NCBI RefSeq assembly: GCF_023008405.1
Contig: NZ_CP095376.1
Coordinates: 4,364,001 to 4,428,000 of the forward strand
Direction of reading: 5' to 3'
DNA from: Amycolatopsis sp. FBCC-B4732
GTDB taxonomy: Bacteria; Actinomycetota; Actinomycetes; Mycobacteriales; Pseudonocardiaceae
DNA length: 64,000 nucleotides
Under the pieces are notes generated by a model. It did not search any database. It was not told where the DNA came from and was given only the letters and a program-made list of their open reading frames with translations. The position numbers and the translations under genes were made by a program. Shown here in pieces: positions 1 to 8,148 of this stretch. How positions within the stretch are numbered: position 1 is the stretch's first letter; every line of letters begins with the position of its first letter.

Positions 1-2
1 TC

Positions 3-956
3 CTGGGCACCGACAAGGCGCTGTGCATCGCGCCGCTGTTCCACTGCGTCGGGCTGGGCCAGATCACGCTGCCGACGCTGTTCAAGGGCGGCAGCGTGGA
101 ACCGGTCGCGAAGTTCGACGCGGGCGCGATCCTCGGCCGGATCGGCGCGGCCGGCATCACGAGCTTCTCCGCCGTGCCCACGATGCTGGAAATGCTCTGC
201 CGCCACGAAAGCTGGGCGAGCACCGACCTCAGCTCCCTCACCTGCGTCCTCTACGGCGGCTCGCCGGTGGCCGAGCGGGTGGCCCGCGCGTGGCTCGACC
301 GCGGCGTGCAGCTCCTGCAGGGCTACGGCATGACCGAAGCCGCGCCGGGGGTCTCGATGGCCACCCACGAGGGCACCCCCGCCCACCCGGTCGCCGCCGG
401 GGTGCCGCATTTCTTCACCGACGTCGCCGCGCTCGGCCCGGACCTCGCCCCGGCGCCGCTGGGGGCCGAGCCCGCCGAGCTGCTGGTGCGCGGCCCGCAC
501 GTCTTCGACGGCTACTGGAACCGGCCCGAAGAGTCGAAGGCGAGCTTCGTCGAGGATGACTGGTTCCGGACCGGCGACGTCGTCCGCGTCGACGACGACG
601 GCTGGGCCCACGTCGTCGACCGGGTCAAGGACGTGATCATCTCCGGCGGCGAGAACGTCTACCCCGCCGAGGTCGAGGCGGTCGCCACGCAGCTGGCCGA
701 CGTCGAGGCGTGCGCCGTGGTCGGCGTGCCCGACGCGCGCTGGGGCGAGGTCGGCGCCGCCTTCGTCGTCCCGCGCCCCGGGTCCCCGCTCGACGAAGCG
801 GCCTTCCGCACCCACCTCGAACAGCACCTCGCCCGCTACAAGATCCCCAAGCACGTCGAGTTCACCGAAGCCCTGCCCCGCAACGCCACCGGCAAGATCC
901 GCCGCGTCGAACTGCGCGCGCGAGCCGCCGGCGCCTTCCCGAACGGACCCGCATGA
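3..956 (+). CDS. AMP-dependent acyl-CoA synthetase/ligase, 5' end cut by window edge
   Basis: Adenylates a carboxylic acid and transfers it to CoA in the cytoplasm. The reading frame is open from position 3, so the N-terminal half including the P-loop lies outside the window. Visible ANL-superfamily motifs are YGMTEAAPG, the hinge region DWFRTGDVV, VDRVKDVIISGGENVYP, and the C-terminal catalytic lysine in PRNATGKIRR. An internal GTG at 96 is in frame but would remove core sequence and is not the start. The stop overlaps the next ATG (953), so it is the first visible gene of a tightly coupled acyl-CoA operon. It resembles FadD-type ligases; the substrate cannot be told. Confidence 0.9.
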   Translation: MGTDKALCIAPLFHCVGLGQITLPTLFKGGSVEPVAKFDAGAILGRIGAAGITSFSAVPTMLEMLCRHESWASTDLSSLTCVLYGGSPVAERVARAWLDRGVQLLQGYGMTEAAPGVSMATHEGTPAHPVAAGVPHFFTDVAALGPDLAPAPLGAEPAELLVRGPHVFDGYWNRPEESKASFVEDDWFRTGDVVRVDDDGWAHVVDRVKDVIISGGENVYPAEVEAVATQLADVEACAVVGVPDARWGEVGAAFVVPRPGSPLDEAAFRTHLEQHLARYKIPKHVEFTEALPRNATGKIRRVELRARAAGAFPNGPA

Positions 957-1729
957 CCACCGCCCTGCTGCCCCCTTCCCTGCGCGTCGACCGGCACGAC
1001 GAGGTCGCCGTGCTGCGGCTGTGCCGCCCGGAGAAGCGCAACGCCCTCGACGACGCCACCGTGCTCGGCCTCGAAGCCTTCTTCGGCGCGCCGCCGTCCG
1101 GGGTCAAGGCGGTCGTGCTCGACGCCGCGGGCGACCACTTCTCGGCCGGGCTGGACCTGGCCGAGCTCACCGAGCGCGACGCGTTCGAAGGCCTGGAGCA
1201 CTCGATGATGTGGCACCGCGCGTTCGAGCGGCTCGAACGCGGGCGCGTGCCGGTGGTCGCCGTGCTCAAGGGCGCGGTCGTCGGCGGCGGCCTGGAACTG
1301 GCGGCCGCCGCGCACATCCGCGTCGCCGAGCCCTCCGCGTTCTACGCGCTGCCGGAGGGCCAGCGCGGCCTGTTCGTCGGCGGTGGCGCGTCGGTGCGGG
1401 TGCCGCGGCTCATCGGGGCGCACCGGATGGCCGACATGATGCTCACCGGCCGCGTGCTCGACGCCGACGAAGGCCACGCCGCCGGGCTTTCGCACTACCG
1501 CGCCGAAAACGGCTTCGAGCACGCCATGGACCTGGCCCGCAAGATCGCCGCGAACTCGCCGATCACGAACTTCGCCGTCCTCCAGGCGCTGCCGCGCATC
1601 GCCGAGGCCAACCCGGCGGAGGGCTACCTGATGGAAGCGCTGATGGCGGCGGTCGCGAGCGGCAGCGCCGAGGCGAAGGAGCGGATGCAGGCGTTCCTCG
1701 AGAAGCGCGCGGGGAAGGTCGGCCGATGA
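953..1729 (+). CDS. enoyl-CoA hydratase/isomerase (crotonase family)
   Basis: A 258-aa crotonase-fold protein, the usual family length, starting at the ATG that overlaps the upstream stop. The oxyanion-hole region is FSAGLDLAEL. Both catalytic glutamates of classical hydratases appear present, in GGGLEL and in YALPEG, so hydratase activity on an enoyl-CoA is plausible. It lies between an acyl-CoA ligase and an acetoacetyl-CoA synthetase with 4-bp overlaps on both sides, consistent with one mRNA and one pathway. Crotonases vary widely in reaction, so the exact substrate is not assignable. Confidence 0.9.
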   Translation: MTTALLPPSLRVDRHDEVAVLRLCRPEKRNALDDATVLGLEAFFGAPPSGVKAVVLDAAGDHFSAGLDLAELTERDAFEGLEHSMMWHRAFERLERGRVPVVAVLKGAVVGGGLELAAAAHIRVAEPSAFYALPEGQRGLFVGGGASVRVPRLIGAHRMADMMLTGRVLDADEGHAAGLSHYRAENGFEHAMDLARKIAANSPITNFAVLQALPRIAEANPAEGYLMEALMAAVASGSAEAKERMQAFLEKRAGKVGR

Positions 1730-3606
1730 CCGAGATCGGCCGGTACCTGGAATGGCTGGCAGATCGCGGCCACGCGTTCGACGGCTACGCCGCACTGCAC
1801 CGCTGGTCCGTCACCGACCTCGACGGCTTCTGGTCGTCGATCAAGGACTTCTTCGGCGTCCGCTTCCACTCCCCCGAGACGGCCGTCCTGCCCGACCGCC
1901 GGATGCCCGGGGCCACGTGGTTCCCCGGCGCGACGCTGAACTACGCCGAGCATGCGCTCGGCGGCCCGGCGGACGAGATCGCCGTCATCGCGTACTCCCA
2001 GACGCGCGAACGCGCCGAGCTGACCTGGGACGAGCTGCGCGACCAGGTCGCCCGGGCCCGCGCCGGGCTGCGCCGGCTCGGGGTCCGAAGCGGTGACCGG
2101 GTCGTCGCGTATCTGCCGAACACCCCGGAGACCGTGGTCGCCTACCTCGCCGTCGCGAGCCTCGGCGCGATCTGGGCGTCCTGCGCCCCGGAGTTCGGCG
2201 CCCGCTCGGTGGTCGACCGGTTCGGCCAGATCGAGCCGCGGGTGCTGCTCACCGTGTCCGGCTACCGCTACGGCGCCAAGGACGTCGACCGCCGCGGCGA
2301 AGTCGCCGAAATCCGCGCCGGCCTGCCGACCGTGGAGCACGTCGTGCACGTCCCCTACGGCGAGCACGGCCTCCCCGGCACGACCGCCTGGAGCGAGCTG
2401 CTCGCCGAGCCCGAGCCCGGGTTCGAGCCCGTCGGGTTCGCGCACCCGCTGTGCGTGCTGTTCTCCTCCGGCACCACCGGGAAGCCGAAGGCGATCGTGC
2501 ACGGCCACGGCGGGCTCCTGCTGGAGCACCTCAAGAACCACGGCCTCAGCTGGGACCTGCGCCCCGGCGACCGGATGCTGTGGTTCTCCACCACCGCGTG
2601 GATGATGTGGAACGCGCTCGTCTCCGGGCTGCTCACCGGCACGTCGATCGTGCTCGTCGACGGCAACCCGCTGCACCCGGACCTCGCGTGGCAGTGGCGG
2701 CTGGCCGCCGAAACCCGCGCGACGCTGATGGGCGCGAGCCCGGGTTTCCTGATGGCGTGCCGGAAAGCGGGCCTGAACCCGGCGACGGAGTACGACCTGT
2801 CGGCGTTGCGGCAGCTCGGCGCGGCGGGCAGTCCGTTGCCGGCCGAGGGCTACCACTGGGTGCGGGACGTCTTCGGGCCGGACGTGCTGCTCAACGTCGG
2901 CAGCGGCGGCACCGACGTCTGCAGCGGGATCGTCCAGGGTGGCCCGCTGCAGCCCGTCATCGCCGGCGAGATCTCCGGGCCCTGTCTCGGCGTCGACGCG
3001 AAGGCGTTCGACGAGCACGGGAAGCCGGTGGTCGGCGAGCTGGGCGAACTGGTCATCACCGCGCCGATGCCGTCCATGCCGGTCGGGTTCTGGGGCGACG
3101 ACACCGGTGAGCGCTACCGCGAGACGTACTTCGGCACCTACCCCGGCGTCTGGCGCCACGGCGACTGGATCCGGTTCTCGCCCGGGGGCAGCTGCGTGAT
3201 CGCCGGCCGCTCGGACGCCACCCTCAACCGCGGCGGCGTCCGGCTCGGCACAGCCGAGTTCTACGCCGTCGTCGAGGAACTGCCGGAGGTCGAGGACTCG
3301 CTCGTCGTGCACCTCGAAGACCCCGCGGGCGGCAACGGCGACCTCCGGCTCTACGTCGTCCTCCGTGACGGCGTCCTGGACGCCCCGCTGCGCACGAAGA
3401 TCGCGACGGCGTTGAAGAGCGCGCTGTCGCCGCGGCACGTGCCGGACGCGATCACCGCCGTGCCGGCGATCCCCCGCAACCGCACCGGGAAGAAACTGGA
3501 AGTGCCCGTGAAGAAGCTCCTGCTCGGCGCCCGCGCCGAAAACGTCGTCGGCCGGGACGTCCTGGCCGATCCCACCGCGCTGGACCATTTCGGAGCGCTC
3601 GCATGA
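1726..3606 (+). CDS. acetoacetyl-CoA synthetase
   Basis: A 626-aa ANL enzyme expected to convert acetoacetate (or a related 3-oxoacid), ATP and CoA to acetoacetyl-CoA, close to the roughly 650 aa typical of this family. Motifs seen: the acetyl-CoA-synthetase-like N-terminal cap (WSVTDLDGFWSSIKDFF), phosphate loop FSSGTTGKPKAIVHGHGG, WRHGDWI, and the C-terminal lysine context NRTGKKLEVPVKK. The ATG overlaps the preceding stop (ATGA) and the gene itself overlaps the downstream dehydrogenase by 4 bp. Together with that dehydrogenase it suggests handling of a 3-oxo/3-hydroxy acid. Confidence 0.9.
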   Translation: MTEIGRYLEWLADRGHAFDGYAALHRWSVTDLDGFWSSIKDFFGVRFHSPETAVLPDRRMPGATWFPGATLNYAEHALGGPADEIAVIAYSQTRERAELTWDELRDQVARARAGLRRLGVRSGDRVVAYLPNTPETVVAYLAVASLGAIWASCAPEFGARSVVDRFGQIEPRVLLTVSGYRYGAKDVDRRGEVAEIRAGLPTVEHVVHVPYGEHGLPGTTAWSELLAEPEPGFEPVGFAHPLCVLFSSGTTGKPKAIVHGHGGLLLEHLKNHGLSWDLRPGDRMLWFSTTAWMMWNALVSGLLTGTSIVLVDGNPLHPDLAWQWRLAAETRATLMGASPGFLMACRKAGLNPATEYDLSALRQLGAAGSPLPAEGYHWVRDVFGPDVLLNVGSGGTDVCSGIVQGGPLQPVIAGEISGPCLGVDAKAFDEHGKPVVGELGELVITAPMPSMPVGFWGDDTGERYRETYFGTYPGVWRHGDWIRFSPGGSCVIAGRSDATLNRGGVRLGTAEFYAVVEELPEVEDSLVVHLEDPAGGNGDLRLYVVLRDGVLDAPLRTKIATALKSALSPRHVPDAITAVPAIPRNRTGKKLEVPVKKLLLGARAENVVGRDVLADPTALDHFGALA

Positions 3607-4496
3607 GTACCGTCGCGGTCGTCGGCACCGGCGTGATCGGCGCGAGCTGGGCCGCCCTCTTCCTCGCCAACGGCCTCGACGTCGTCGCCACCGATCCGGC
3701 GCCCGGCGCCGAAGAGCGGTTGCGGAGCGCCCTCGAAGGCACGCCGACGGATCGGCTGCGGTTCGTCCCAGACGCCGGCGAAGCCGCGGCCGCCGCGGAC
3801 TTCGTGCAGGAGAACGGCCCCGAGCGCGAAGACGTGAAGCACGCCCTGTTCGCCGTCCTCGACGAGGCCGCGCGCCCGGACGTGATCCTGGCCAGCAGCT
3901 CGTCCGGGCTGCTGCCGAGCGTCATCGCGCGCGGCTGCCCGCGGCACCCGGAGCGCGTCGTCGTCGGGCACCCGTTCAACCCGCCGCACCTGATCCCGCT
4001 GGTCGAGGTCGTGCCCGGGCAGGACACCGCGCCCGAGGTCGTCGACCGGGCCGTGGCGTTCTACGCCTCGGTCGGGAAGCGGCCGATCCGGCTGACGCGG
4101 GAAGTGCCCGGCCACCTCGCGAACCGGCTGCAGGCCGCGCTGTGGCAGGAGGCGTATTCGCTGGTGGAGCGCGGCATCGCGACCGTCGCCGACATCGACA
4201 CCGCCATCGCGTACGGCCCCGGCCTGCGCTGGGCCGTGCTCGGGCCGTTCCTCAACCAGCACCTCTCCGGCGGCGCGGGCGGCCTGGCCCACATCCTCGA
4301 ACACCTCGGCCCGCCCACCGAGCAGTGGTGGCGCGACCTCGGCCGCGTCCACCTCACACCCGAGCTCGCCGAGACGCTGGTCGCCGGCGTCGACGCCGAG
4401 CTGGCCGGCACCGATCGGCAGTCCCTCGTCGCCGCGCGCGACGCCGTCCTCGAGCGCCTGCTGGCCGCCAAGGCCGCCCAGCCCGACCTGCCCTGA
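3603..4496 (+). CDS. 3-hydroxyacyl-CoA dehydrogenase family protein, carnitine dehydrogenase-like
   Basis: A 297-aa NAD-dependent dehydrogenase. The N-terminal Rossmann motif is VVGTGVIGASWAALF. The catalytic histidine region reads GHPFNPPHLIPLVEVV, which is closer to carnitine 3-dehydrogenase and L-gulonate 3-dehydrogenase than to the HFFNP of 3-hydroxybutyryl-CoA dehydrogenase. The C-terminal helical domain follows from about residue 190. Adjacent to acetoacetyl-CoA synthetase, a role oxidising a free 3-hydroxy acid to a 3-oxo acid before CoA activation would make sense. That is inference; carnitine as substrate is not shown. Confidence 0.82.
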   Translation: MSTVAVVGTGVIGASWAALFLANGLDVVATDPAPGAEERLRSALEGTPTDRLRFVPDAGEAAAAADFVQENGPEREDVKHALFAVLDEAARPDVILASSSSGLLPSVIARGCPRHPERVVVGHPFNPPHLIPLVEVVPGQDTAPEVVDRAVAFYASVGKRPIRLTREVPGHLANRLQAALWQEAYSLVERGIATVADIDTAIAYGPGLRWAVLGPFLNQHLSGGAGGLAHILEHLGPPTEQWWRDLGRVHLTPELAETLVAGVDAELAGTDRQSLVAARDAVLERLLAAKAAQPDLP

Positions 4497-4508
4497 GTGG
4501 AGTTTTCC

Positions 4509-5375
4509 GTGGACCTTTCCGCACTGACCGCCATCGACGTGCACACCCACGTCGAACAAGACGGCCACGGCTGTTTCGCCCTCGACCAGGAGCTCCTGGA
4601 CGCGTCCGCGAAGTACTTCCGGGCCGGCCAGGACCGCACCCCGACGGTGACCGCGATCGCCGAGCACTACCGGGCGCGGAACATGGCCGCCGTCGTCTTC
4701 ACGGTCGAGGCGCCCTCCGCCACCGGGCACCCGGCGCTCTCGAGCGAGGAGATCGCCGACGCGGCCCGCGAACACCCGGACGTGCTCATCCCGTTCGGCT
4801 CGGTCGACCCGCACGCCGGCAAGGCCGCGGTCACCCGCGCGCGGCGGCTGGTCGGCGAGCACGGGGTGCGCGGGTTCAAGTTCCACCCGAGCCTGCAGGC
4901 GTTCGAGCCGAACGACGTGCGGTTCTACCCGCTGTACGAGGCGATCCGGGAGCTGGGCGTGCCGGCGCTGTTCCACACCGGCCAGACGGGGATCGGCGCG
5001 GGGCTGCCCGGCGGGCACGGCATCAAGCTGCGCTACTCGAACCCGATGCTGCTCGACGACGTCGCCGCGGACTTCCCGGACCTGACGATCATCCTGGCCC
5101 ACCCGTCGGTGCCGTGGCAGGACGAGGCGATCTCGATCGCGACGCACAAGGCGAACGTGTACATCGACCTGTCGGGCTGGTCGCCGAAGTACTTTCCGCC
5201 GCAGCTGGTGCGCGCGGCGAATTCGCTGCTGAAGCGGAAGGTCCTGTTCGGCTCGGACTTCCCGGTGCTCACCCCGGACCGCTGGCTCGCCGACTTCGCC
5301 GCCCTCGACCTCAAGGACGAAGTCCGGCCGCTGATCCTCAAGGACAACGCGATCAGGGTGCTCGGCCTGGCCTGA
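4509..5375 (+). CDS. amidohydrolase family 2 (ACMSD-like) protein
   Basis: A metal-dependent TIM-barrel hydrolase or decarboxylase of about 288 aa. The HxH metal motif is at the N-terminus (IDVHTHVE), further ligands are likely in GFKFHPS and LAHPSVP, and the C-terminal FGSDFPVLTPDRW carries the conserved aspartate. I prefer GTG 4509 because a GGAG lies about 6 nt upstream; GTG 4497, directly after the previous stop, is the alternative and adds 4 residues. It is the last gene of the 1-5.4 kb operon. Members hydrolyse lactones or decarboxylate acids; the reaction here is unknown. Confidence 0.85.
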   Translation: MDLSALTAIDVHTHVEQDGHGCFALDQELLDASAKYFRAGQDRTPTVTAIAEHYRARNMAAVVFTVEAPSATGHPALSSEEIADAAREHPDVLIPFGSVDPHAGKAAVTRARRLVGEHGVRGFKFHPSLQAFEPNDVRFYPLYEAIRELGVPALFHTGQTGIGAGLPGGHGIKLRYSNPMLLDDVAADFPDLTIILAHPSVPWQDEAISIATHKANVYIDLSGWSPKYFPPQLVRAANSLLKRKVLFGSDFPVLTPDRWLADFAALDLKDEVRPLILKDNAIRVLGLA

Positions 5376-5436
5376 CGTTTGCCGGCGCCGCACCGGGGCA
5401 CCCGTTCCGTCCGGACTCTTTCGATCGGAGGGCGTC

Positions 5437-5646
5437 GTGGCGGTCGGGGACGTGCACACCTACTTCGAGGGCGGCCTGTGGAAGAACCGGATCGAAGGGG
5501 GTGCGCGGGCGTCCAACACGTCCCCCCGCCGGGTCGACGCCGTGCTGGCCGGACGGCAGATCGCGAAGAAGCGCCGCGTCGGCCACGTCGTGCACACGCC
5601 GCAGGGTGAGGTGGAGACCGAACACGACTACCGGCGCCGGCCCTGA
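5437..5646 (+). CDS. DUF2188-type small protein
   Basis: A 69-aa protein with the layout of DUF2188: a short strand-turn with WKNRIEG, a helix VDAVLAGRQIAKKRRV, then a second strand pair VGHVVHTPQGEVETEHDY. The family is common in bacteria and has no settled function. GTG start; GGAG lies about 7 nt upstream. It stands alone between the catabolic operon and the convergent anti-sigma-like gene. Confidence 0.8.
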   Translation: MAVGDVHTYFEGGLWKNRIEGGARASNTSPRRVDAVLAGRQIAKKRRVGHVVHTPQGEVETEHDYRRRP

Positions 5647-5664
5647 CCGTCCACAACGGACTGA

Positions 5665-6399
5665 TCAGCGTCGGGCCAGCACCGCCCAGACGACCTTGCC
5701 GCCGGAGCGCAGCCGGCTGCTCCCCCACCGCTTCGCGACTTTGGACACCAGCCGCAGGCCGAGCCCAGTCTCGAGGACGTCCAGTCCCTCGCGCAGCACG
5801 GCGGGCCGCTCGCTCCCGTCGGAGACCGAGACACCCAGCCCGTCGCGGCGCAGCTCGACCCGCAGCCGGAGCGCGGAATCGGTGTGCCGGAGCGCGTTCT
5901 CCACGAATTCCGTGGCGACCAGGGCGGCATCTTCGGCCAGTTCGGGCACGAGCCACTCCGCGCACACGCCTTCGACGAACCCGCGCGCCCGCACCGAAGT
6001 GCGCGGCGACCGGTCGAGCGCCTTCCCCGCCCGCCGCCGCGACGGTCGTGCCAGCGCGGCTTCGGCGGCGGCGTGATCGCGGTACACGGGCACGTTCCGG
6101 TCGGCTCGCGCGGCCAGCACCGCCCGCTGCTCCGGCCGGTCGGTCACCAGCGCGAAGGGAACCGCCGGCCAGTCACCGGCCCGGAGGGCGACGAGCGCGA
6201 ACACGCGCACCAGCGCCGGGTCACGCAGTTCGAGGCGGTCGATGTCGATCACCACGCCGTCGCGGGCGTCGGCCGCGAACTCCAGCAGCCGGTCGCGCAA
6301 CCTCGAATAGGTCGTGCGGTCGAGCACCCCGCCGACCGAAGCCGTGGCGACCGTGCCGTGCCGCGGGATGAGCCACACCGATGAGTGGCGGGCGAGCAT
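5665..6399 (-). CDS. STAS-like/HATPase fusion, anti-sigma-type regulator
   Basis: A 244-aa two-domain protein. Residues about 10-110 look like a STAS (anti-anti-sigma) domain and about 140-240 form a GHKL ATPase of the RsbW/SpoIIAB kind, with N-box EFVENALRH and a C-terminal GTGLGLRLV-like turn (ETGLGLRLVSK). Such proteins act in partner-switching control of sigma factors in the cytoplasm. The phosphorylatable serine loop of STAS domains is not evident (LRDPAL instead), so the STAS part may be a binding module only. I chose ATG 6399 because AGGAGG sits about 9 nt upstream; longer in-frame starts at 6420 and 6459 lack this. Confidence 0.8.
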   Translation of the reverse strand: MLARHSSVWLIPRHGTVATASVGGVLDRTTYSRLRDRLLEFAADARDGVVIDIDRLELRDPALVRVFALVALRAGDWPAVPFALVTDRPEQRAVLAARADRNVPVYRDHAAAEAALARPSRRRAGKALDRSPRTSVRARGFVEGVCAEWLVPELAEDAALVATEFVENALRHTDSALRLRVELRRDGLGVSVSDGSERPAVLREGLDVLETGLGLRLVSKVAKRWGSSRLRSGGKVVWAVLARR

Positions 6400-6542
6400 A
6401 ACGGACCACCTCCTCGCCATCGTCTCGACTGATCGGGTAACCGCTGCGGGACCCGTCAAACGCGGCGATCCCGTTCCACCCTGCGTGTAGATCGAACCGG
6501 GCGGGGGTACCCGAGGGAACTCATCGACGTGAGGAGCCTGCC

Positions 6543-7202
6543 ATCGCCACCGCGGTCCTGTTCGACGTCGACGGCACGCTCGTCGACTCCAATTACCTGC
6601 ACGTCCACGCCTGGCACCGCGCGTTCGCCGAGCTCGACCGCGCCGTCGACTCGTGGCGCGTGCACCGGGCGATCGGGAAGGGGTCCGGCAAGCTGCTGAG
6701 CACGCTGCTGGGCGAGGAGGACGCCGACCGCATCGGCGACCGGGCGAAGGAGCTCCACAGCCGCTTCTACCTGGAGACGGCGGAACTGCTGCGCCCGTTC
6801 GACCACGCCCCCGAGCTGCTCCGCACCCTGGCCGGCCGCGGCGTGCGCGTGGTGCTGGCGACGTCGGCGGGCTCGGACGAACTGTCGGTGCTGCGCAAGG
6901 TCCTCGACGTCGACGACGTGGTCACGGGCATCGTCTCCGGCGCGGACGTCGACGCGACGAAACCCGACCCGGAGCCGGTGTTCGCAGCCCTCGAGCGCGC
7001 CGGAACCCGCCCGGAAGAGACGGTGTTCGTCGGCGACGCGGTGTGGGACGTCCACGCGGCCACGAAGGCCGGCGTGCGCACGGTGTCGGTCCGCTCGGGA
7101 GGGGTGAGCGCGGCGGAACTGACGGAGGCCGGCGCGGTCGCGGTCTACGACGACGCTGCTGCGCTGTTGGACGGGCTGGAGGAGAGCGTGCTGCTCGGCT
7201 GA
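6543..7202 (+). CDS. HAD-superfamily hydrolase, apparent ATC start codon
   Basis: A 219-aa phosphatase of the HAD family (phosphoglycolate phosphatase/beta-phosphoglucomutase type). Motif I VLFDVDGTLVDS begins at codon 5, motif II is VLATSAGS, and motifs III/IV are KPDPEP and FVGDAVWDV. No ATG, GTG or TTG lies in frame ahead of motif I. GAGGAG at 6531-6536 is followed 6 nt later by ATC at 6543, giving I/M-A-T-A-V-L-F-D. The first conventional start (GTG 6660) would delete the catalytic aspartates. An AUC initiator is therefore the simplest reading, with a sequencing error (ATG read as ATC) the main alternative. Confidence 0.8.
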   Translation: MATAVLFDVDGTLVDSNYLHVHAWHRAFAELDRAVDSWRVHRAIGKGSGKLLSTLLGEEDADRIGDRAKELHSRFYLETAELLRPFDHAPELLRTLAGRGVRVVLATSAGSDELSVLRKVLDVDDVVTGIVSGADVDATKPDPEPVFAALERAGTRPEETVFVGDAVWDVHAATKAGVRTVSVRSGGVSAAELTEAGAVAVYDDAAALLDGLEESVLLG

Positions 7203-7298
7203 GCTCGCGGCGCGTTACGAAAGTCGGTAGGACACCACGTCCTACCCCTTCAGCTTCCCGACCAGGGCAGAACCTGCACGGGTCAGCCGTTTTCGCTG

Positions 7299-7307
7299 TG
7301 CTAATCT
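7299..7307 (+). promoter_or_regulatory. putative extended -10 promoter
   Basis: TGC followed by TAATCT (7302-7307) resembles an extended -10 element in an otherwise GC-rich spacer. No convincing -35 box is visible at 17-18 bp. It lies about 30 bp before an intrinsic terminator and 114 bp before the 7421 gene. Called from the sequence only. Confidence 0.35.
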
Positions 7308-7337
7308 GGTCGCAGTTCGGGCATTGGTGTGCCCACC

Positions 7338-7367
7338 AGCCCCGCCGATCCGGCCGGGGCTTTTTTT
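7338..7367 (+). terminator. intrinsic terminator with T7 tract
   Basis: Stem AGCCCCG/CGGGGCT with a further CCG/CGG inner pairing is followed directly by seven T residues, one of the few textbook intrinsic terminators in the window. A smaller hairpin GGGCA/TGCCC (7319-7334) precedes it. It could terminate the HAD gene, end a short RNA started near 7310, or attenuate the 7421 gene. Confidence 0.75.
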
Positions 7368-7420
7368 CTGCCCATTTCCGCCGGGTGAGTCCGGCGATTT
7401 CGTCGTGCCCGGAGGTCGCC

Positions 7421-7630
7421 ATGCTGACGCTGCTCATCTACCTGTCACCGATGCTGCTGCTCATCGCGATCTTCGGCGTGGTGTCGATCGTGGCCCTGTG
7501 CCAGGCACGACCTGAAGACGTGCCGAAGATCTTCACCGAGGCGACCCAGGTTTTCCGCAGGCTGAACAGCCGCCGTGCGCCTCGGCTCAGAAGCGATACT
7601 GAAAACGACGAACAGGAGGCACAGCCATGA
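7421..7630 (+). CDS. small single-pass membrane protein
   Basis: A 69-aa protein with one N-terminal hydrophobic segment (about residues 2-26, LIYLSPMLLLIAIFGVVSIV) and a charged cytoplasmic tail. GGAGGT at 7411-7416 supports ATG 7421. No family recognised. Its stop overlaps the start of the sigma-like gene at 7627 (ATGA), so the two are translationally coupled and may work together, for example membrane tethering of the regulator; this is inference. Confidence 0.7.
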   Translation: MLTLLIYLSPMLLLIAIFGVVSIVALCQARPEDVPKIFTEATQVFRRLNSRRAPRLRSDTENDEQEAQP

Positions 7631-8148
7631 CGCGCCGACGGGTGACCGTGGTCGACGGGAGCCGCCGGCTCGACGCGGTCCTCGCTCTGGAGCAGCTCAA
7701 GTCCGCCCTCGACATGTTGCCGCCCAGTCAGGCCGAAATCATCGTCCTGCGGTTCGGCCTGCGCGACGGCGTTCCGCGCTCCCGCGCCGAGGCAGCGGCG
7801 ATCCTTTCCGTGCGCCTGGACGACGTGCTCCGCCGCGAAGCGGCAGCCCTCGGGAAACTGCGTGCTCGGTGGCGCCTGACCGCTCTTCGTGACCACCTCG
7901 ACTCGGACCATGCCGTCGTTCCGGACCGGGTCCGGGCCAAGATCATGGGCTGGACCGAAACCCCGGAACTCGGGCTGTGCCCGCGTCACGGCTACTTCGA
8001 GCCGGCCGAAGGGGCGATCCTCTGCTCGACGTGCCCCTGCCCGGTCACCCCGGCCCGATCAGTGACGTCCGAGCTCGGCCGCCCCCGCCGCTACTGCTCC
8101 AACGCCTGCCGCCAGGCCTCGTACCGCGTGCGGAAGGCGATCAGCTGA
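7627..8148 (+). CDS. sigma-70 region-4-like protein with C-terminal zinc-finger-like motif
   Basis: A 173-aa protein. Residues about 20-85 resemble sigma region 4 (LDMLPPSQAEIIVLRFGLRDG, then a helix-turn-helix ending in LGKLRARWR). There is no region 2, so it is not a complete sigma factor. The C-terminal third holds a cysteine/histidine cluster, CPRHGYF..CSTCPC and RRYCSNACRQASYRVR, typical of small actinobacterial zinc-binding tails. Start ATG 7627 overlaps the upstream membrane protein stop. A DNA-binding regulator is likely; its targets are unknown. Confidence 0.72.
   Translation: MTRRRVTVVDGSRRLDAVLALEQLKSALDMLPPSQAEIIVLRFGLRDGVPRSRAEAAAILSVRLDDVLRREAAALGKLRARWRLTALRDHLDSDHAVVPDRVRAKIMGWTETPELGLCPRHGYFEPAEGAILCSTCPCPVTPARSVTSELGRPRRYCSNACRQASYRVRKAIS

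Noticed and set aside
1624..5459. Very long antisense open frames across the first catabolic operon
   Set aside because: High GC removes stop codons in antisense frames; the plus-strand genes carry clear enzyme motifs and start-stop overlaps.
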